DNA from: Flavobacterium azooxidireducens
Lineage (GTDB): Bacteria > Bacteroidota > Bacteroidia > Flavobacteriales > Flavobacteriaceae
Reading direction: 5' to 3'
DNA length: 64,000 nt
NCBI RefSeq assembly: GCF_023195775.1
Contig: NZ_CP096205.1
Location: forward strand, 1,240,001 to 1,304,000
The notes below the pieces were generated by a model. The model saw only the letters and a list, made by a program, of their open reading frames with translations, was not told where the DNA came from and made no database searches. This document shows, piece after piece, positions 1 through 8,601 of this stretch (position 1 is its first letter; each line of letters starts with the position of its first letter). Position numbers and translations under genes: made by a program.

Positions 1-47
1 TTTCATTGCTAAAGAACAACACTACTAAAATGAAAATTTTCATCTTT

Positions 48-2276
48 TTAATTTATTAATTCAAACAGTTGATTTAAACGAATATCAGCAGAAGAAGTTC
101 CGATCATGACTTCAAACTCGCCCGGTTCGGTTATCCAATCTAATTTTTGGTTGTAGAATGAGAGTTTTTCTTTGTCGATTATAAACGTAATTGTTTTTGT
201 TTCGTTGGGTTGAAGTTTTATTTTTTGAAAGTCTTTCAACTCTTTAACAGGACGAACTACTGAAGCAAATTTGTCTTGAATATACAACTGAACGACTTCT
301 TCTCCTGCAACTTTTCCGGAATTTTTTAGTTGAAATGAAAGTGTGATTTTTTCTGATTCTTTTATTTTTGAAGATGAAAGTTGAAGATTAGAATACTCAA
401 ATGTGGTATAACTCAACCCATATCCGAAGGGAAATTTAGGTGAGTTTTTTAAATCGATATACGCCGAAACATAATTGGTATGATTTTCTTCTTTTGAAGG
501 TCTTCCGGTGTTGAAATAATTATAGTAAATGGGAATTTGTCCTTCACTCCTAGGGAAAGTCATTGGTAATTTGGCAGACGGATTATAATCGCCAAACAAT
601 ACATCGGCAATGGCATTTCCGGCTTCGCTACCTAACCACCACGTATAAAGAATGGTAGGAACGTTATCGGCTGTCCAATCAAAAACAAGTGGTCTTCCGG
701 CATTAATGAGCACGACCATTGGTTTTCCGGTGGTGTGAATGGCTTTTACTAAATCTTCTTGCACACCAGGTAATTGAATATTGCTTCGGCTTTTTGCTTC
801 GCCGCTCATGTCCCAACGTTCACCAATGGTTAGAATAACCACATCGGCTTGTTTGGCAATGGCAATTGCTTCGTCAAAACCGGCTTTACTGTTATCTTCA
901 AAACCGCAACCTCTGGCATAAAGCAGTTTGGTGTTTTTGCCGACTTTATTTTCTAATCCTTTCCATTGTGAAATGATGTAGGTTGAATCGACTTCTTTCA
1001 CATCAATTGACCAAAAACCGTGGTTTCCTCGAGCAGGTTTTACGGCAGGACCAATAAAAGCAATGGTTTTGATTTGTTTGGAAAGCGGAAGTAAATTGTT
1101 TTCATTTTTGAGTAAAACAATACTTTTTGCGGCAATTTCACGAGCAAATTTGGTGTGTTCAGGATTGTTCAATGCCTTTTTTTGTCTTTCTGCATTGGAA
1201 AAGCAGTACGGATCATCAAACAAACCTAATTCGAATTTTTTGTATAAAATGCGTCGAACGGCATCGTCCACAAGAGCAATATCTACTTTTCCCTCGTTGA
1301 CTAAAGCGGCTAAATTATAGCGATAGGCATTACTTTCCATATCCATATCGCTACCGGCTGTAATGGCTGAAAATGCTGCTTCTTTACCGTTTTTTGCATA
1401 GCCATGAGCAATCATTTCGCCGATTGAACCCCAATCGGAAACCACAAAACCTTTGAAATTCCATTTGCCTTTTAAAATATCACGTTGCAAATAGGCATTT
1501 CCGGTGGCTGGAATTCCGTTTAAGTCGTTAAAAGAGTTCATAAACGTGGCAACACCGGCATCAACAGTGGCTTTGAAAGGTGGCAAATAAGTTTCCCAAA
1601 GCATTCGTTCGCTCATATCGACGGAATTATAATCTCTTCCTCCCACAGCAGCTCCGTAGGCTGCAAAATGTTTGGAACAAGCCATTACGGCATCTAAATC
1701 GCCTAATTTTTTTCCTTGAAAGCCTTTTACACGAGCAAATGCTATTTTGGAACCTAAGTAGGTATCTTCTCCGGCACCTTCCATGACTCTTCCCCAACGT
1801 GGATCACGGCCGATATCGACCATGGGAGCAAATGTCCAGTGAATTCCATTTGCAGAAGCTTCGATTGCTGCAATTCGGGCTGATTTTTCGATGGCTTCTA
1901 AATCCCAACTGGCTGCTTCGGCCAAAGGAAGTGGAAATGTAGTTTTGTATCCGTGCACCACATCTAAACCGAAAAGTAAAGGGATTTTTAATCGGGATTG
2001 CATGGCTAATTCTTGATATTGACGCGTGTGTTGAACTCCCATCACATTGAGCATGGAACCGATTAAACCTTGTTTAATTTCTGCTTGTTTGTTTGGGTTT
2101 ATGGTAACCGGACCTGTCGCACCACCATCGCCTGTATATTGATTAAGTTGACCAATTTTTTCTTCCAACGTCATTTGTTTCAAAAGATTTTCAACCTTTT
2201 GTTCAATCAATTTGTCTTGTGAAAAAGAACTAATTGAAAGTAAAATAATCAACACTAAAATTGCCTTTTTATTCAT
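48..2276 (-). CDS. bglX: GH3 beta-glucosidase, BglX type, exported
   Basis: This 742-residue exported enzyme should release glucose from the non-reducing ends of beta-gluco-oligosaccharides made by the upstream endo-acting enzymes. A signal peptide of about 19 residues ends at SSFSQ. The GH3 N-terminal barrel carries KHF at 202-204 and the nucleophile Asp281 in VVSDWG; the second domain has SGEAKSR, where the acid/base Glu is expected, and a fibronectin-III-like domain closes the protein. The length and three-domain order match BglX. It is the last gene of the polysaccharide locus seen here and follows a GH30 gene after about 110 bases that contain a perfect palindrome. Exact linkage preference (beta-1,3, 1,4 or 1,6) cannot be read from sequence; the laminarin context favours beta-1,3/1,6. 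Confidence 0.93.
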   Translation of the reverse strand: MNKKAILVLIILLSISSFSQDKLIEQKVENLLKQMTLEEKIGQLNQYTGDGGATGPVTINPNKQAEIKQGLIGSMLNVMGVQHTRQYQELAMQSRLKIPLLFGLDVVHGYKTTFPLPLAEAASWDLEAIEKSARIAAIEASANGIHWTFAPMVDIGRDPRWGRVMEGAGEDTYLGSKIAFARVKGFQGKKLGDLDAVMACSKHFAAYGAAVGGRDYNSVDMSERMLWETYLPPFKATVDAGVATFMNSFNDLNGIPATGNAYLQRDILKGKWNFKGFVVSDWGSIGEMIAHGYAKNGKEAAFSAITAGSDMDMESNAYRYNLAALVNEGKVDIALVDDAVRRILYKKFELGLFDDPYCFSNAERQKKALNNPEHTKFAREIAAKSIVLLKNENNLLPLSKQIKTIAFIGPAVKPARGNHGFWSIDVKEVDSTYIISQWKGLENKVGKNTKLLYARGCGFEDNSKAGFDEAIAIAKQADVVILTIGERWDMSGEAKSRSNIQLPGVQEDLVKAIHTTGKPMVVLINAGRPLVFDWTADNVPTILYTWWLGSEAGNAIADVLFGDYNPSAKLPMTFPRSEGQIPIYYNYFNTGRPSKEENHTNYVSAYIDLKNSPKFPFGYGLSYTTFEYSNLQLSSSKIKESEKITLSFQLKNSGKVAGEEVVQLYIQDKFASVVRPVKELKDFQKIKLQPNETKTITFIIDKEKLSFYNQKLDWITEPGEFEVMIGTSSADIRLNQLFELIN

Positions 2277-2295
2277 ATTTGTTTTTTTAAATTTT

Positions 2296-2327
2296 AAACC
2301 TGACAGGTTTTAAAACCTGTCAGGTTT
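2296..2327. repeat. 32-bp perfect palindrome (16-bp arms), REP-like
   Basis: The two 16-base arms, AAACCTGACAGGTTTT and its exact reverse complement, meet with no loop between the GH30 gene and the GH3 gene. I recall closely similar CCTGACAGG/CCTGTCAGG palindromes as dispersed intergenic elements in many Flavobacterium genomes. It may also act as a stem-loop that limits read-through or protects the 3' end of the GH30 message. Confidence 0.85.
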
Positions 2328-2385
2328 AGGGAAATATAGTCTTTATTTTTCAGCTATTTATTTTACATGATTAAAACATAAAAAT

Positions 2386-3828
2386 TTAATAAACCAATGT
2401 CTGTATCGCTTTAGCCGGAATTTTTAGTTCGCTTACTTGATTATTATTACTTAATAAATAGGTTAATTCTTTATCGGATTCATTCATAACAACGGTTACT
2501 AATTCTCCGTTTGGATTTTGAAAAGTAGTGGCAATTAACTGACTTCGGCTGACCGAATTACTAATGTTTTTTGCTCCCGGTTTGATAAATTTTGAAAAAT
2601 GTCCAATGAAATAATACGATGGAGTATAAATCAATTCTCCGGTTGATGTATCGCCATGAATGGGTGAAAAACAAAAGTTGCCTACGTGATTTGGTCCACC
2701 GTTTTGGTCTAATAAAATATTCCAATCGGTCCAACCTACAGTTCCGTTATTAAAATCGTGAATCATTGAACGACCGTAACGTTGTCCGTTTGCCCAAAAT
2801 TGATATTTTTCGGCAGAGAATTTTTCTACACAACCTTCTGTAAACAATAGATTTTTATCGGGATACATTTGGTGTACTTTTCCAACATTTTCAAACATCG
2901 GATTTCCGCCGCTCCAATTTTCATACCAATGGAAACCAATTCCCCACACATATTTGGCCGCTTCAGGATCATCTAACACGGTGCTGGCTCTTTGCGTAAG
3001 CAAATCTCTGTTATGATCCCACACGGTGATTTTTAGGTCTTTTAATCCATTTTTATGCAATGTTGGGCCTAAATATTTTTTTAAGAAATCGCGTTCTTCT
3101 TCGGCAGTATAAATGCACGATTCCCAAATTTGAGTTGCCATTGGTTCATTTTGAATGGTTAAACCCCAAACCGGAATGCCTTCTTTTTCATAAGCCTGCA
3201 CAAATTTTACATAGTAATTTGCCCACGACTGATAGAATTCTGGTAATAACTTGCCGCCTTTAAGCATATTCTTAGAATCTTTCATAAAAGCCGGCGGACT
3301 CCACGGACTAGCATAAAACGTGGTTTTACCCGCTTTTGCCATTGCTTTTTTGATTAATGGAATTTTAAAAGCTCGGTCGTGTTCGATAGAAAAAGTTTTT
3401 AATTCTTTATCACCTTCTTCTACATACGTATAGCTTCCGGAACTAAAATCGCAGCTGTGGATGTTAGTTCTAATGATGGTATAACCGATACCTTTTTCCT
3501 TATCAAAATAAGCATTCAAAAATTCTTCTTGTTTTTCTTTGGATAATTTAGCAAAAACTTCGGCACTGGCATCAGTTATTGCTCCTCCAATTCCTAAGAA
3601 AATTTGATTTTTTTTGTTTGGATGAACAAAAATGCACAATTGTGTTTCCAAAGGTTGACTGTAGGGCTTAAAAGTTTCCTGACCGGTTTTGGTCATTTTT
3701 AAGTTGGAGTCAGGTGCCGATGTATAAATTGTAACCGGTTTTGGCTGTAGATTATCTGTATTGGATTTATTCTTTGTTTGCCCGAGAACAACTGCGGAAA
3801 CCAACAATAAGGCGATAGAAAATTTCAT
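2386..3828 (-). CDS. GH30 family beta-glucanase/glucosylceramidase-like, exported
   Basis: This 480-residue GH30 enzyme probably hydrolyses beta-1,6-glucosidic (or related) linkages in the glucan targeted by the locus. The N-terminus is a signal peptide (ends near VLGQ). Family features are GIGGAITD at 79-86, ASPWSPPAFMKD at 173-184, the acid/base Glu228 in QNEP and the nucleophile Glu331 in LFTEGC. A short beta domain closes the chain, as usual for GH30. No lipobox is visible, so it is probably periplasmic, unlike the neighbouring GH30 lipoprotein 27 bases upstream. GH30 also contains xylanases and glucosylceramidases; the GH16/GH3/SusCD context makes beta-1,6-glucanase the best reading. Confidence 0.9.
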   Translation of the reverse strand: MKFSIALLLVSAVVLGQTKNKSNTDNLQPKPVTIYTSAPDSNLKMTKTGQETFKPYSQPLETQLCIFVHPNKKNQIFLGIGGAITDASAEVFAKLSKEKQEEFLNAYFDKEKGIGYTIIRTNIHSCDFSSGSYTYVEEGDKELKTFSIEHDRAFKIPLIKKAMAKAGKTTFYASPWSPPAFMKDSKNMLKGGKLLPEFYQSWANYYVKFVQAYEKEGIPVWGLTIQNEPMATQIWESCIYTAEEERDFLKKYLGPTLHKNGLKDLKITVWDHNRDLLTQRASTVLDDPEAAKYVWGIGFHWYENWSGGNPMFENVGKVHQMYPDKNLLFTEGCVEKFSAEKYQFWANGQRYGRSMIHDFNNGTVGWTDWNILLDQNGGPNHVGNFCFSPIHGDTSTGELIYTPSYYFIGHFSKFIKPGAKNISNSVSRSQLIATTFQNPNGELVTVVMNESDKELTYLLSNNNQVSELKIPAKAIQTLVY

Positions 3829-3855
3829 TTTGTGTTTTTTTTACTGATTATTATT

Positions 3856-5310
3856 TTACCAAACATACGTTCCAACTGCACCCGCATCGAGTGAAGAAGT
3901 TACCCATTTTTGGTTGAATTTAATGTTAAATGACTGGGCAATATTTCCTTCATTTAAAACAATTAATACTTTTTTTCCTTGTGGAGTTCTAAAGGCAACA
4001 CTATGAATATCTCCACTTGAATTACTGTCAATTCTAACTGAACCATCCGGAACAAATTTGGAAGCATGAGCAATAATATAATAAGCAACATTTCTTGTAA
4101 AACTGCTTGAACTGTTGATAGTAATTGCTCCTTTGCAAGTTGTGCATCCTCCGGGCGTGTGTGGACCAAAAGAAGCATTGTTTGCCAAATTCCATTCTAA
4201 TGCATTTTTGCTCCAATTTTTCATCGTTCCGATGATGACATTTTTTACATGCCATTTTAAATCGCCATCAAACGAACCTGTGTTAGAAGTATATTGTTCG
4301 GTGAAGTATAAATCTTTGTCAGGATGAGCAGTTTTTACTTGCGACATCGCATTAACATCACCTCCATAAAGATGAAAAGCAGAACCGGTAATATAACTTT
4401 TTGCTGCAGGATCATTTAAAACAGCAATCGGATAGCCCGGCTGATCACAATTGTGGTCATAAATAATAATTTTTGTATTAATATTTGCTGCGGCAAAAGC
4501 AGGTCCGAGGTGATTTTTAATGAAATCTGCTTGTTGATTTGCCGTCATATACATACTCGGATTATTTCCGGGATGTAATGGTTCGTTTTGTGGTGTAATG
4601 GCATCGATTCTGATACCTTCTTCTTGCATTTTTTGAATAAATTTTACAAAATACTGTGCATAAACACCATAATATTGTGGTTGAAGACTACCTCCGATGC
4701 TACTGCCGTTATCTTTCATCCAAACAGGTGGCGACCATGGACTTCCCATGATTTTAATGTTTGGATTGATAAGTAAAATATCTTTTAAAACCGGAATTAA
4801 ATGCGTCATATCCGGTGCTAAACTAAATTGTTCAAGATTCATATCGGTTTGGCCGGCTGGCAAATCGTTATATGAAAAAACAGTGCTGTTTAAATCAGAA
4901 GCTCCGATACTGATTCGTAAATAGCTTACGGCAATATCATTTTCGCCAGATCCAAAAAGTTCTTGTAGTAATTCTTGTTTTTTTGTTGCGTTTAATTGAT
5001 TGATCACTTCGGCACTTCCTCCGGTTAATGAATAGCCAAACCCTTCGATTTCTTGGTAGGTAATGTTGGGTTTTACTTCAATAACGGGATTTATATTGGG
5101 TTGTGTTCCAAAAATTAATAATCCATTTTGCTTTTGTAGTTTAACGGATTGGTTTCCTTTGGTAAGCCAAAAATCAACTTCATTGATTCCAACCGGAGTA
5201 TCATCATCCATTGGTTGAGAACCATCTGAAGAATCACTACACTGAGACAGTGACATTATGAATGCCAAAATTGCGATTGCTTTCATTGAGGTAAAAATTA
5301 TTTTTTTCAT
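3856..5310 (-). CDS. GH30 family beta-glucanase, surface lipoprotein
   Basis: This 484-residue lipoprotein is a second GH30 enzyme. The lipobox LSQC puts the lipidated Cys at 24 and is followed by an acidic, Ser-rich linker (SDSSDGS...DDD), typical of Bacteroidota lipoproteins displayed on the cell surface. The catalytic residues are Glu243 (QNEP) and Glu338 (YFTEQ); GSPWSPPVWMKD lies at 189-200. An alternative start at Met9 (5286) would still keep the lipobox. Its sequence is clearly diverged from the next GH30 gene, so the pair is not a recent duplication. The likely division of labour is surface attack on polymer here and periplasmic trimming by the other copy (inference). Confidence 0.9.
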   Translation of the reverse strand: MKKIIFTSMKAIAILAFIMSLSQCSDSSDGSQPMDDDTPVGINEVDFWLTKGNQSVKLQKQNGLLIFGTQPNINPVIEVKPNITYQEIEGFGYSLTGGSAEVINQLNATKKQELLQELFGSGENDIAVSYLRISIGASDLNSTVFSYNDLPAGQTDMNLEQFSLAPDMTHLIPVLKDILLINPNIKIMGSPWSPPVWMKDNGSSIGGSLQPQYYGVYAQYFVKFIQKMQEEGIRIDAITPQNEPLHPGNNPSMYMTANQQADFIKNHLGPAFAAANINTKIIIYDHNCDQPGYPIAVLNDPAAKSYITGSAFHLYGGDVNAMSQVKTAHPDKDLYFTEQYTSNTGSFDGDLKWHVKNVIIGTMKNWSKNALEWNLANNASFGPHTPGGCTTCKGAITINSSSSFTRNVAYYIIAHASKFVPDGSVRIDSNSSGDIHSVAFRTPQGKKVLIVLNEGNIAQSFNIKFNQKWVTSSLDAGAVGTYVW

Positions 5311-5361
5311 ACTTGGATTTTTTTCTTTCTATTTTTAGAAGAAGGATAGTTATGATTTTAT

Positions 5362-5388
5362 TTTTGAGGATAAAATTTCTCCTCAAAA
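5362..5388 (-). terminator. stem-loop between GH16 and GH30 genes
   Basis: The arms TTTTGAGGA and TCCTCAAAA (5362-5370 and 5380-5388) form a 9-bp stem with a 9-base loop. It lies in the 142-base gap downstream of the GH16 gene. The sequence after it on the minus strand is A-rich with few T residues, so it may be a transcript-stabilising or pausing structure rather than a strong terminator. Its last three bases overlap the next stem-loop, so the two cannot both be fully paired. Confidence 0.5.
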
Positions 5389-5415
5389 TGCTTCCGTATT
5401 GCTGCAGAAGCATTT
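5386..5415. terminator. stem-loop with T-run, GH16-GH30 gap
   Basis: The arms AAATGCTTC (5386-5394) and GAAGCATTT (5407-5415) form a 9-bp stem with a 12-base loop. On the plus strand it is followed by a T-run; on the minus strand, the coding direction, it is followed by TTTTGAGGAG only. It lies directly downstream of the GH16 stop and could reduce read-through into the two GH30 genes. Confidence 0.55.
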
Positions 5416-5452
5416 TTTTCAAGGAAAAATAACTAACTCAAAACAAACTGTA

Positions 5453-6508
5453 TTATTGATAAATTCTGATATAATCGACTTCAAAAACGGATTGTGTAAA
5501 ATTTGGATCGATTGCTCCTCCAAAATTTCCACCCATGGCACAATTTATAATCAGAAAGAAATTTTGATTGAATGGTAAATTACTATTGTTAGAAAAAGTA
5601 TAAAACAATTGATTATCAACATAAAACTTTATAGATGATGCTCTCCAATCTACTGTGTAAAGATGAAATTCGGAAGAAACATTTGGAACAGTTACACTTC
5701 CGCCATCGCCATTTCCACCGGAATGACTAGGATGGTGTAACGTTCCGTGAATAATATTCTGACTGTTTCCAACGTGCTCCATGATGTCTATCTCTCCACA
5801 TCCAGGCCATCCTGCAGTTGAGATATTGTCTCCAAGCATCCATAAAGCAGGCCAAGTTCCGCCACCGGTTGGAAGTTTTGCTCTTATTTCTACTTTTCCG
5901 TATCGAAACGAAAATTTATTCTGTGTTTTAATTCGTGCAGAAGTATATTGGCTTCCACTATAATTTTCTTTGATTAGTTTAATTTTTAGATGACCGTCTT
6001 CCACAATTACATTTTCCGGTCTGTTGGTATAATATTGTGACTCGTTATTTCCCCATCCATCACCGCCTGTTCCCAAATCGTAGCCCCAATATGCACTGTT
6101 AGGGGCTCCGTTAACATTGAATTCTTCTGACCAAATCATCGAAGAAGCTACAAAAACGGTTACTGTTATTGATTTTGATATAAAATTTGTTCCGTTATAG
6201 GCAGAAACAAAAACTTCGTAGGTAGAAATTCCACTACCCGTGTATGTATGCGTATGTGTATTTGATTGCGTTTCAACAACTTGACCATTACCCGCATTTA
6301 ATTTATAATTTGTTGCGTTATCGGCAGAAAAGCTAAACACCACCATTCCGGAACCATTTCCGTTGGGATTGTTTGCATCGGCACCTACAACATTAGCTGT
6401 AAGCTGCAAATTTTTAGGCATATTACTGTTCTCAGACGAACTACTATCGCTACTACATGCAAAAAATGCACTTGTAATAATGAGGATAAAGGAAAGAAAT
6501 TGTTTCAT
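5453..6508 (-). CDS. GH16 endo-beta-glucanase (laminarinase-like) lipoprotein
   Basis: This enzyme should cleave internal beta-1,3 (or mixed beta-1,3/1,4) glucan bonds at the cell surface. I choose the start MKQFLSF at 6508 (351 residues) because it opens directly with a signal peptide and lipobox FFACS; the longer start at 6535 would lie inside an upstream terminator stem. After a Ser-rich linker comes an 80-residue PKD-like domain containing NPNGNGSG, then the GH16 domain with the catalytic signature GEIDIMEH (Glu239, Asp241, Glu244) and WSEEFN near its start. The N-terminal domain resembles that of the lipoprotein gene immediately upstream, suggesting shared glycan contact or assembly. Confidence in GH16 is high, in laminarin as substrate moderate. 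Confidence 0.93.
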   Translation of the reverse strand: MKQFLSFILIITSAFFACSSDSSSSENSNMPKNLQLTANVVGADANNPNGNGSGMVVFSFSADNATNYKLNAGNGQVVETQSNTHTHTYTGSGISTYEVFVSAYNGTNFISKSITVTVFVASSMIWSEEFNVNGAPNSAYWGYDLGTGGDGWGNNESQYYTNRPENVIVEDGHLKIKLIKENYSGSQYTSARIKTQNKFSFRYGKVEIRAKLPTGGGTWPALWMLGDNISTAGWPGCGEIDIMEHVGNSQNIIHGTLHHPSHSGGNGDGGSVTVPNVSSEFHLYTVDWRASSIKFYVDNQLFYTFSNNSNLPFNQNFFLIINCAMGGNFGGAIDPNFTQSVFEVDYIRIYQ

Positions 6509-6525
6509 AGTAAATTTTATTAAAA

Positions 6526-6556
6526 AAATGCCCAACCCATTAATGATTGGGCATTT
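6526..6556 (-). terminator. rho-independent terminator after the PKD lipoprotein gene
   Basis: The arms AAATGCCCAA (6526-6535) and TTGGGCATTT (6547-6556) make a 10-bp stem, and on the minus strand the stem runs into six or more T residues. It lies between the stop of the upstream lipoprotein gene (6566) and the start of the GH16 gene (6508). It divides the uptake/binding genes from the enzyme genes of the locus. Confidence 0.8.
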
Positions 6557-6565
6557 TTAAGTTTA

Positions 6566-7495
6566 TTAAAGAGCTGGTTTCAATTTAAGATACCAGGCAT
6601 TTCCTATTTCTGTCCCTTGAACTCTGAGGTACATTTCGTTTTCTGTTAATTCAATGATTTCATAGCTTTTTTGAAGAGCTCCGTAGCCAATGAAACTTGT
6701 GGTTCCTCCTAAAACAATAACTGTTTCGGTTGATTCAGCAATTCCAGAAGTGGCACCTGTAAAGGTGAAAGGAGTTACTGCACCACCATAGCTGTAACAT
6801 CCTTCATCTCCTGAAGCCGGAATACCAGGTATGGAAGAAAGAGCTCCGGTTTTTGTGAAAGCTCCATCAGGAGTTGCTACATTAATTTGGTAAGAATTTG
6901 AGCCAGCCAAAAAGCTAAATGTAAACGTTGATGTATAAAAACAATTGCAACACGCAACTTTTTCATCAATAGCAGAAGACCACCATTCTGGGGTTGAAGA
7001 ACCTTCCCACGGACCAACGCCTAAATGACCTGGAACATCTTTATCTACAACCCAAGTTTTTGACGAGTTATTAGTTAAATAAGTTACAATTTCAGGTTCA
7101 ACGTTGAAATCGCTTCTAACTGTAATTTCTTTTGTAGCAGTTGTAGATGAACCTCCACTACCATAGGCAACTACTGTTATTAAATAGGTTCCGGTAGAAG
7201 AATATCGTTTGGTTACTGTTGTAGAGCTTAGGCTTACGAGTTCTGATTGAGCAGCTGTGCCATAATCAATTTTATAACCAATGGCTCCATCTGCAGTAAT
7301 ATTTATAACCACATCACCAGATCCATCTCCGTCTGGATTTTCTGCGTTTTGACCAATAATTTCTGTGTTAATAACCAGATTTGTTGGTGCGTTTAAATCT
7401 CCAAGAGAATACTCTTCTTCGGCACAATTTGTGAATCCTATTCCAATCGTGAGGAAAGAAATCAAATATAAAATTTTTGTTTTCATAGCTTTCAT
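6566..7495 (-). CDS. PKD-domain lipoprotein, putative surface glycan-binding protein
   Basis: This 309-residue lipoprotein (lipobox near GFTNC) has no catalytic motif. Residues about 38-127 form a PKD-like domain with NPDGDGSG, similar to the N-terminal domain of the GH16 enzyme encoded next. The C-terminal 170 residues contain aromatic-rich stretches such as WVVDKDVPGHLG and EWWSS, plus a Cys cluster ACCNC. By position after susD it is a candidate SGBP-type glycan-binding protein, though the family was not identified. The start codon overlaps the stop of the previous gene (TAATG), which implies translational coupling and supports the start at 7495; Met4 (7486) is the alternative. Confidence 0.75.
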   Translation of the reverse strand: MKAMKTKILYLISFLTIGIGFTNCAEEEYSLGDLNAPTNLVINTEIIGQNAENPDGDGSGDVVINITADGAIGYKIDYGTAAQSELVSLSSTTVTKRYSSTGTYLITVVAYGSGGSSTTATKEITVRSDFNVEPEIVTYLTNNSSKTWVVDKDVPGHLGVGPWEGSSTPEWWSSAIDEKVACCNCFYTSTFTFSFLAGSNSYQINVATPDGAFTKTGALSSIPGIPASGDEGCYSYGGAVTPFTFTGATSGIAESTETVIVLGGTTSFIGYGALQKSYEIIELTENEMYLRVQGTEIGNAWYLKLKPAL

Positions 7496-8589
7496 TAATT
7501 TGTTAATCTGATATTATCGATATAAATCACTTCTCCTGCACCATTATCTGTATCGTTGTAACGCAAAACAAGCTGATTAAATTTAGTTCCGGCAGGAATT
7601 CCGCCAACAGTGCTAAAATCGAAAGTTAATTCTTCCCATTGATTTGCTACTGTATTAGCTACTTTTAAAATAGCTACACCATTTCCTGGATTTCCACCCA
7701 CAGCACCTTCTAATTCAACGTTTAGCATTTTGCCAACTTCAGAGGCATAAACCAATACTTTAATTTTATTTCCGTTTGCAAAATCAATTGGATTGTTCAG
7801 TGGGCTATATGTTCCGCTCCAATTGGGAACGTTCATAGGTTTTGTATATTGACCTACTTTTGCACTTGTATTTAATCCGGAAGGGTTTGGATTATCAACT
7901 TTTGCAAAAGTTACATCGCCAAAGGTTCCAAAAAAGTAATTTATATAATCACTTTCAAAAGTTATTGGCAATTCAAATGGATCAAAAATAATAACTTCTT
8001 CTATTAATTCTGAAGTTGCTGCACCGCCACTCAAAGCCACCACTTTAAGCTGATAACTTCCCGCACTTGGATAGGTGTGTGGAGGAAGTGTTTGTCCAAC
8101 CGCCATTGGTGTTCCTGTTTCATTAGCAACATCACCATAGTAAACCAAAAAACCATTTGCAAAATCTGCAGTAGCAGATACGGTAAGGTTGTAGCCTTCT
8201 ATGATTTTTGTAGTTTCTATATTTTCAGGAGCTCTATACATAATTTGAAACGGAATTAAACTTTCTGTTTCAAAACCAGTAATACTAGTTGCGATTATTT
8301 TTACTGTATAACTTCCTTCCGGATAAACGTGGGTTACATTTTCACCAGCTGATAATGTAACTGGTTCTGAAGTTCCATCACCAAAATCGACTGTAAAGAA
8401 TGTTGCATCGTTTCCGGTTGGAGTAATTTTAACTTTACCTGAATTATCGTTACTGATTTGAAGAGTAGAGTTAATATTATTTGGTTGGGATGAATTTACC
8501 GATGATAAATCATCACTAATACTGTCTTCTGAACAACTTGTTGCAAGAACAGCAACTAACAACAATAATATGTTTTTTATATTTTTCAT
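7495..8589 (-). CDS. SusE-position lipoprotein with PKD domains and a jelly-roll-like C-terminus
   Basis: This 364-residue lipoprotein (lipobox LATSC, Cys19) follows susD by 12 bases and fills the SusE/SGBP position. Two PKD-like repeats are visible: one at about 45-115 with FFTVDFGDGTSEPV, and one at about 120-205 with FLVYYGDVAN. The last 160 residues begin ITFESDYINYFFG and end EVIYIDNIRLTN. That pattern is typical of a beta-sandwich carbohydrate-binding module whose closing strand carries Y/IDNI. It most likely binds the glucan at the surface and passes it to the SusCD complex. It is coupled to the next gene by a TAATG overlap. Binding is inferred from context and fold pattern. Confidence 0.78.
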   Translation of the reverse strand: MKNIKNILLLLVAVLATSCSEDSISDDLSSVNSSQPNNINSTLQISNDNSGKVKITPTGNDATFFTVDFGDGTSEPVTLSAGENVTHVYPEGSYTVKIIATSITGFETESLIPFQIMYRAPENIETTKIIEGYNLTVSATADFANGFLVYYGDVANETGTPMAVGQTLPPHTYPSAGSYQLKVVALSGGAATSELIEEVIIFDPFELPITFESDYINYFFGTFGDVTFAKVDNPNPSGLNTSAKVGQYTKPMNVPNWSGTYSPLNNPIDFANGNKIKVLVYASEVGKMLNVELEGAVGGNPGNGVAILKVANTVANQWEELTFDFSTVGGIPAGTKFNQLVLRYNDTDNGAGEVIYIDNIRLTN

Positions 8590-8601
8590 GGTTTGTATTT
8601 G

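Noticed and set aside
30..43. Palindrome ATGAAAATTTTCAT as terminator of bglX
   Set aside because: The stem is AT-rich, has no loop and lacks a clear T-run on the minus strand; too weak to call.
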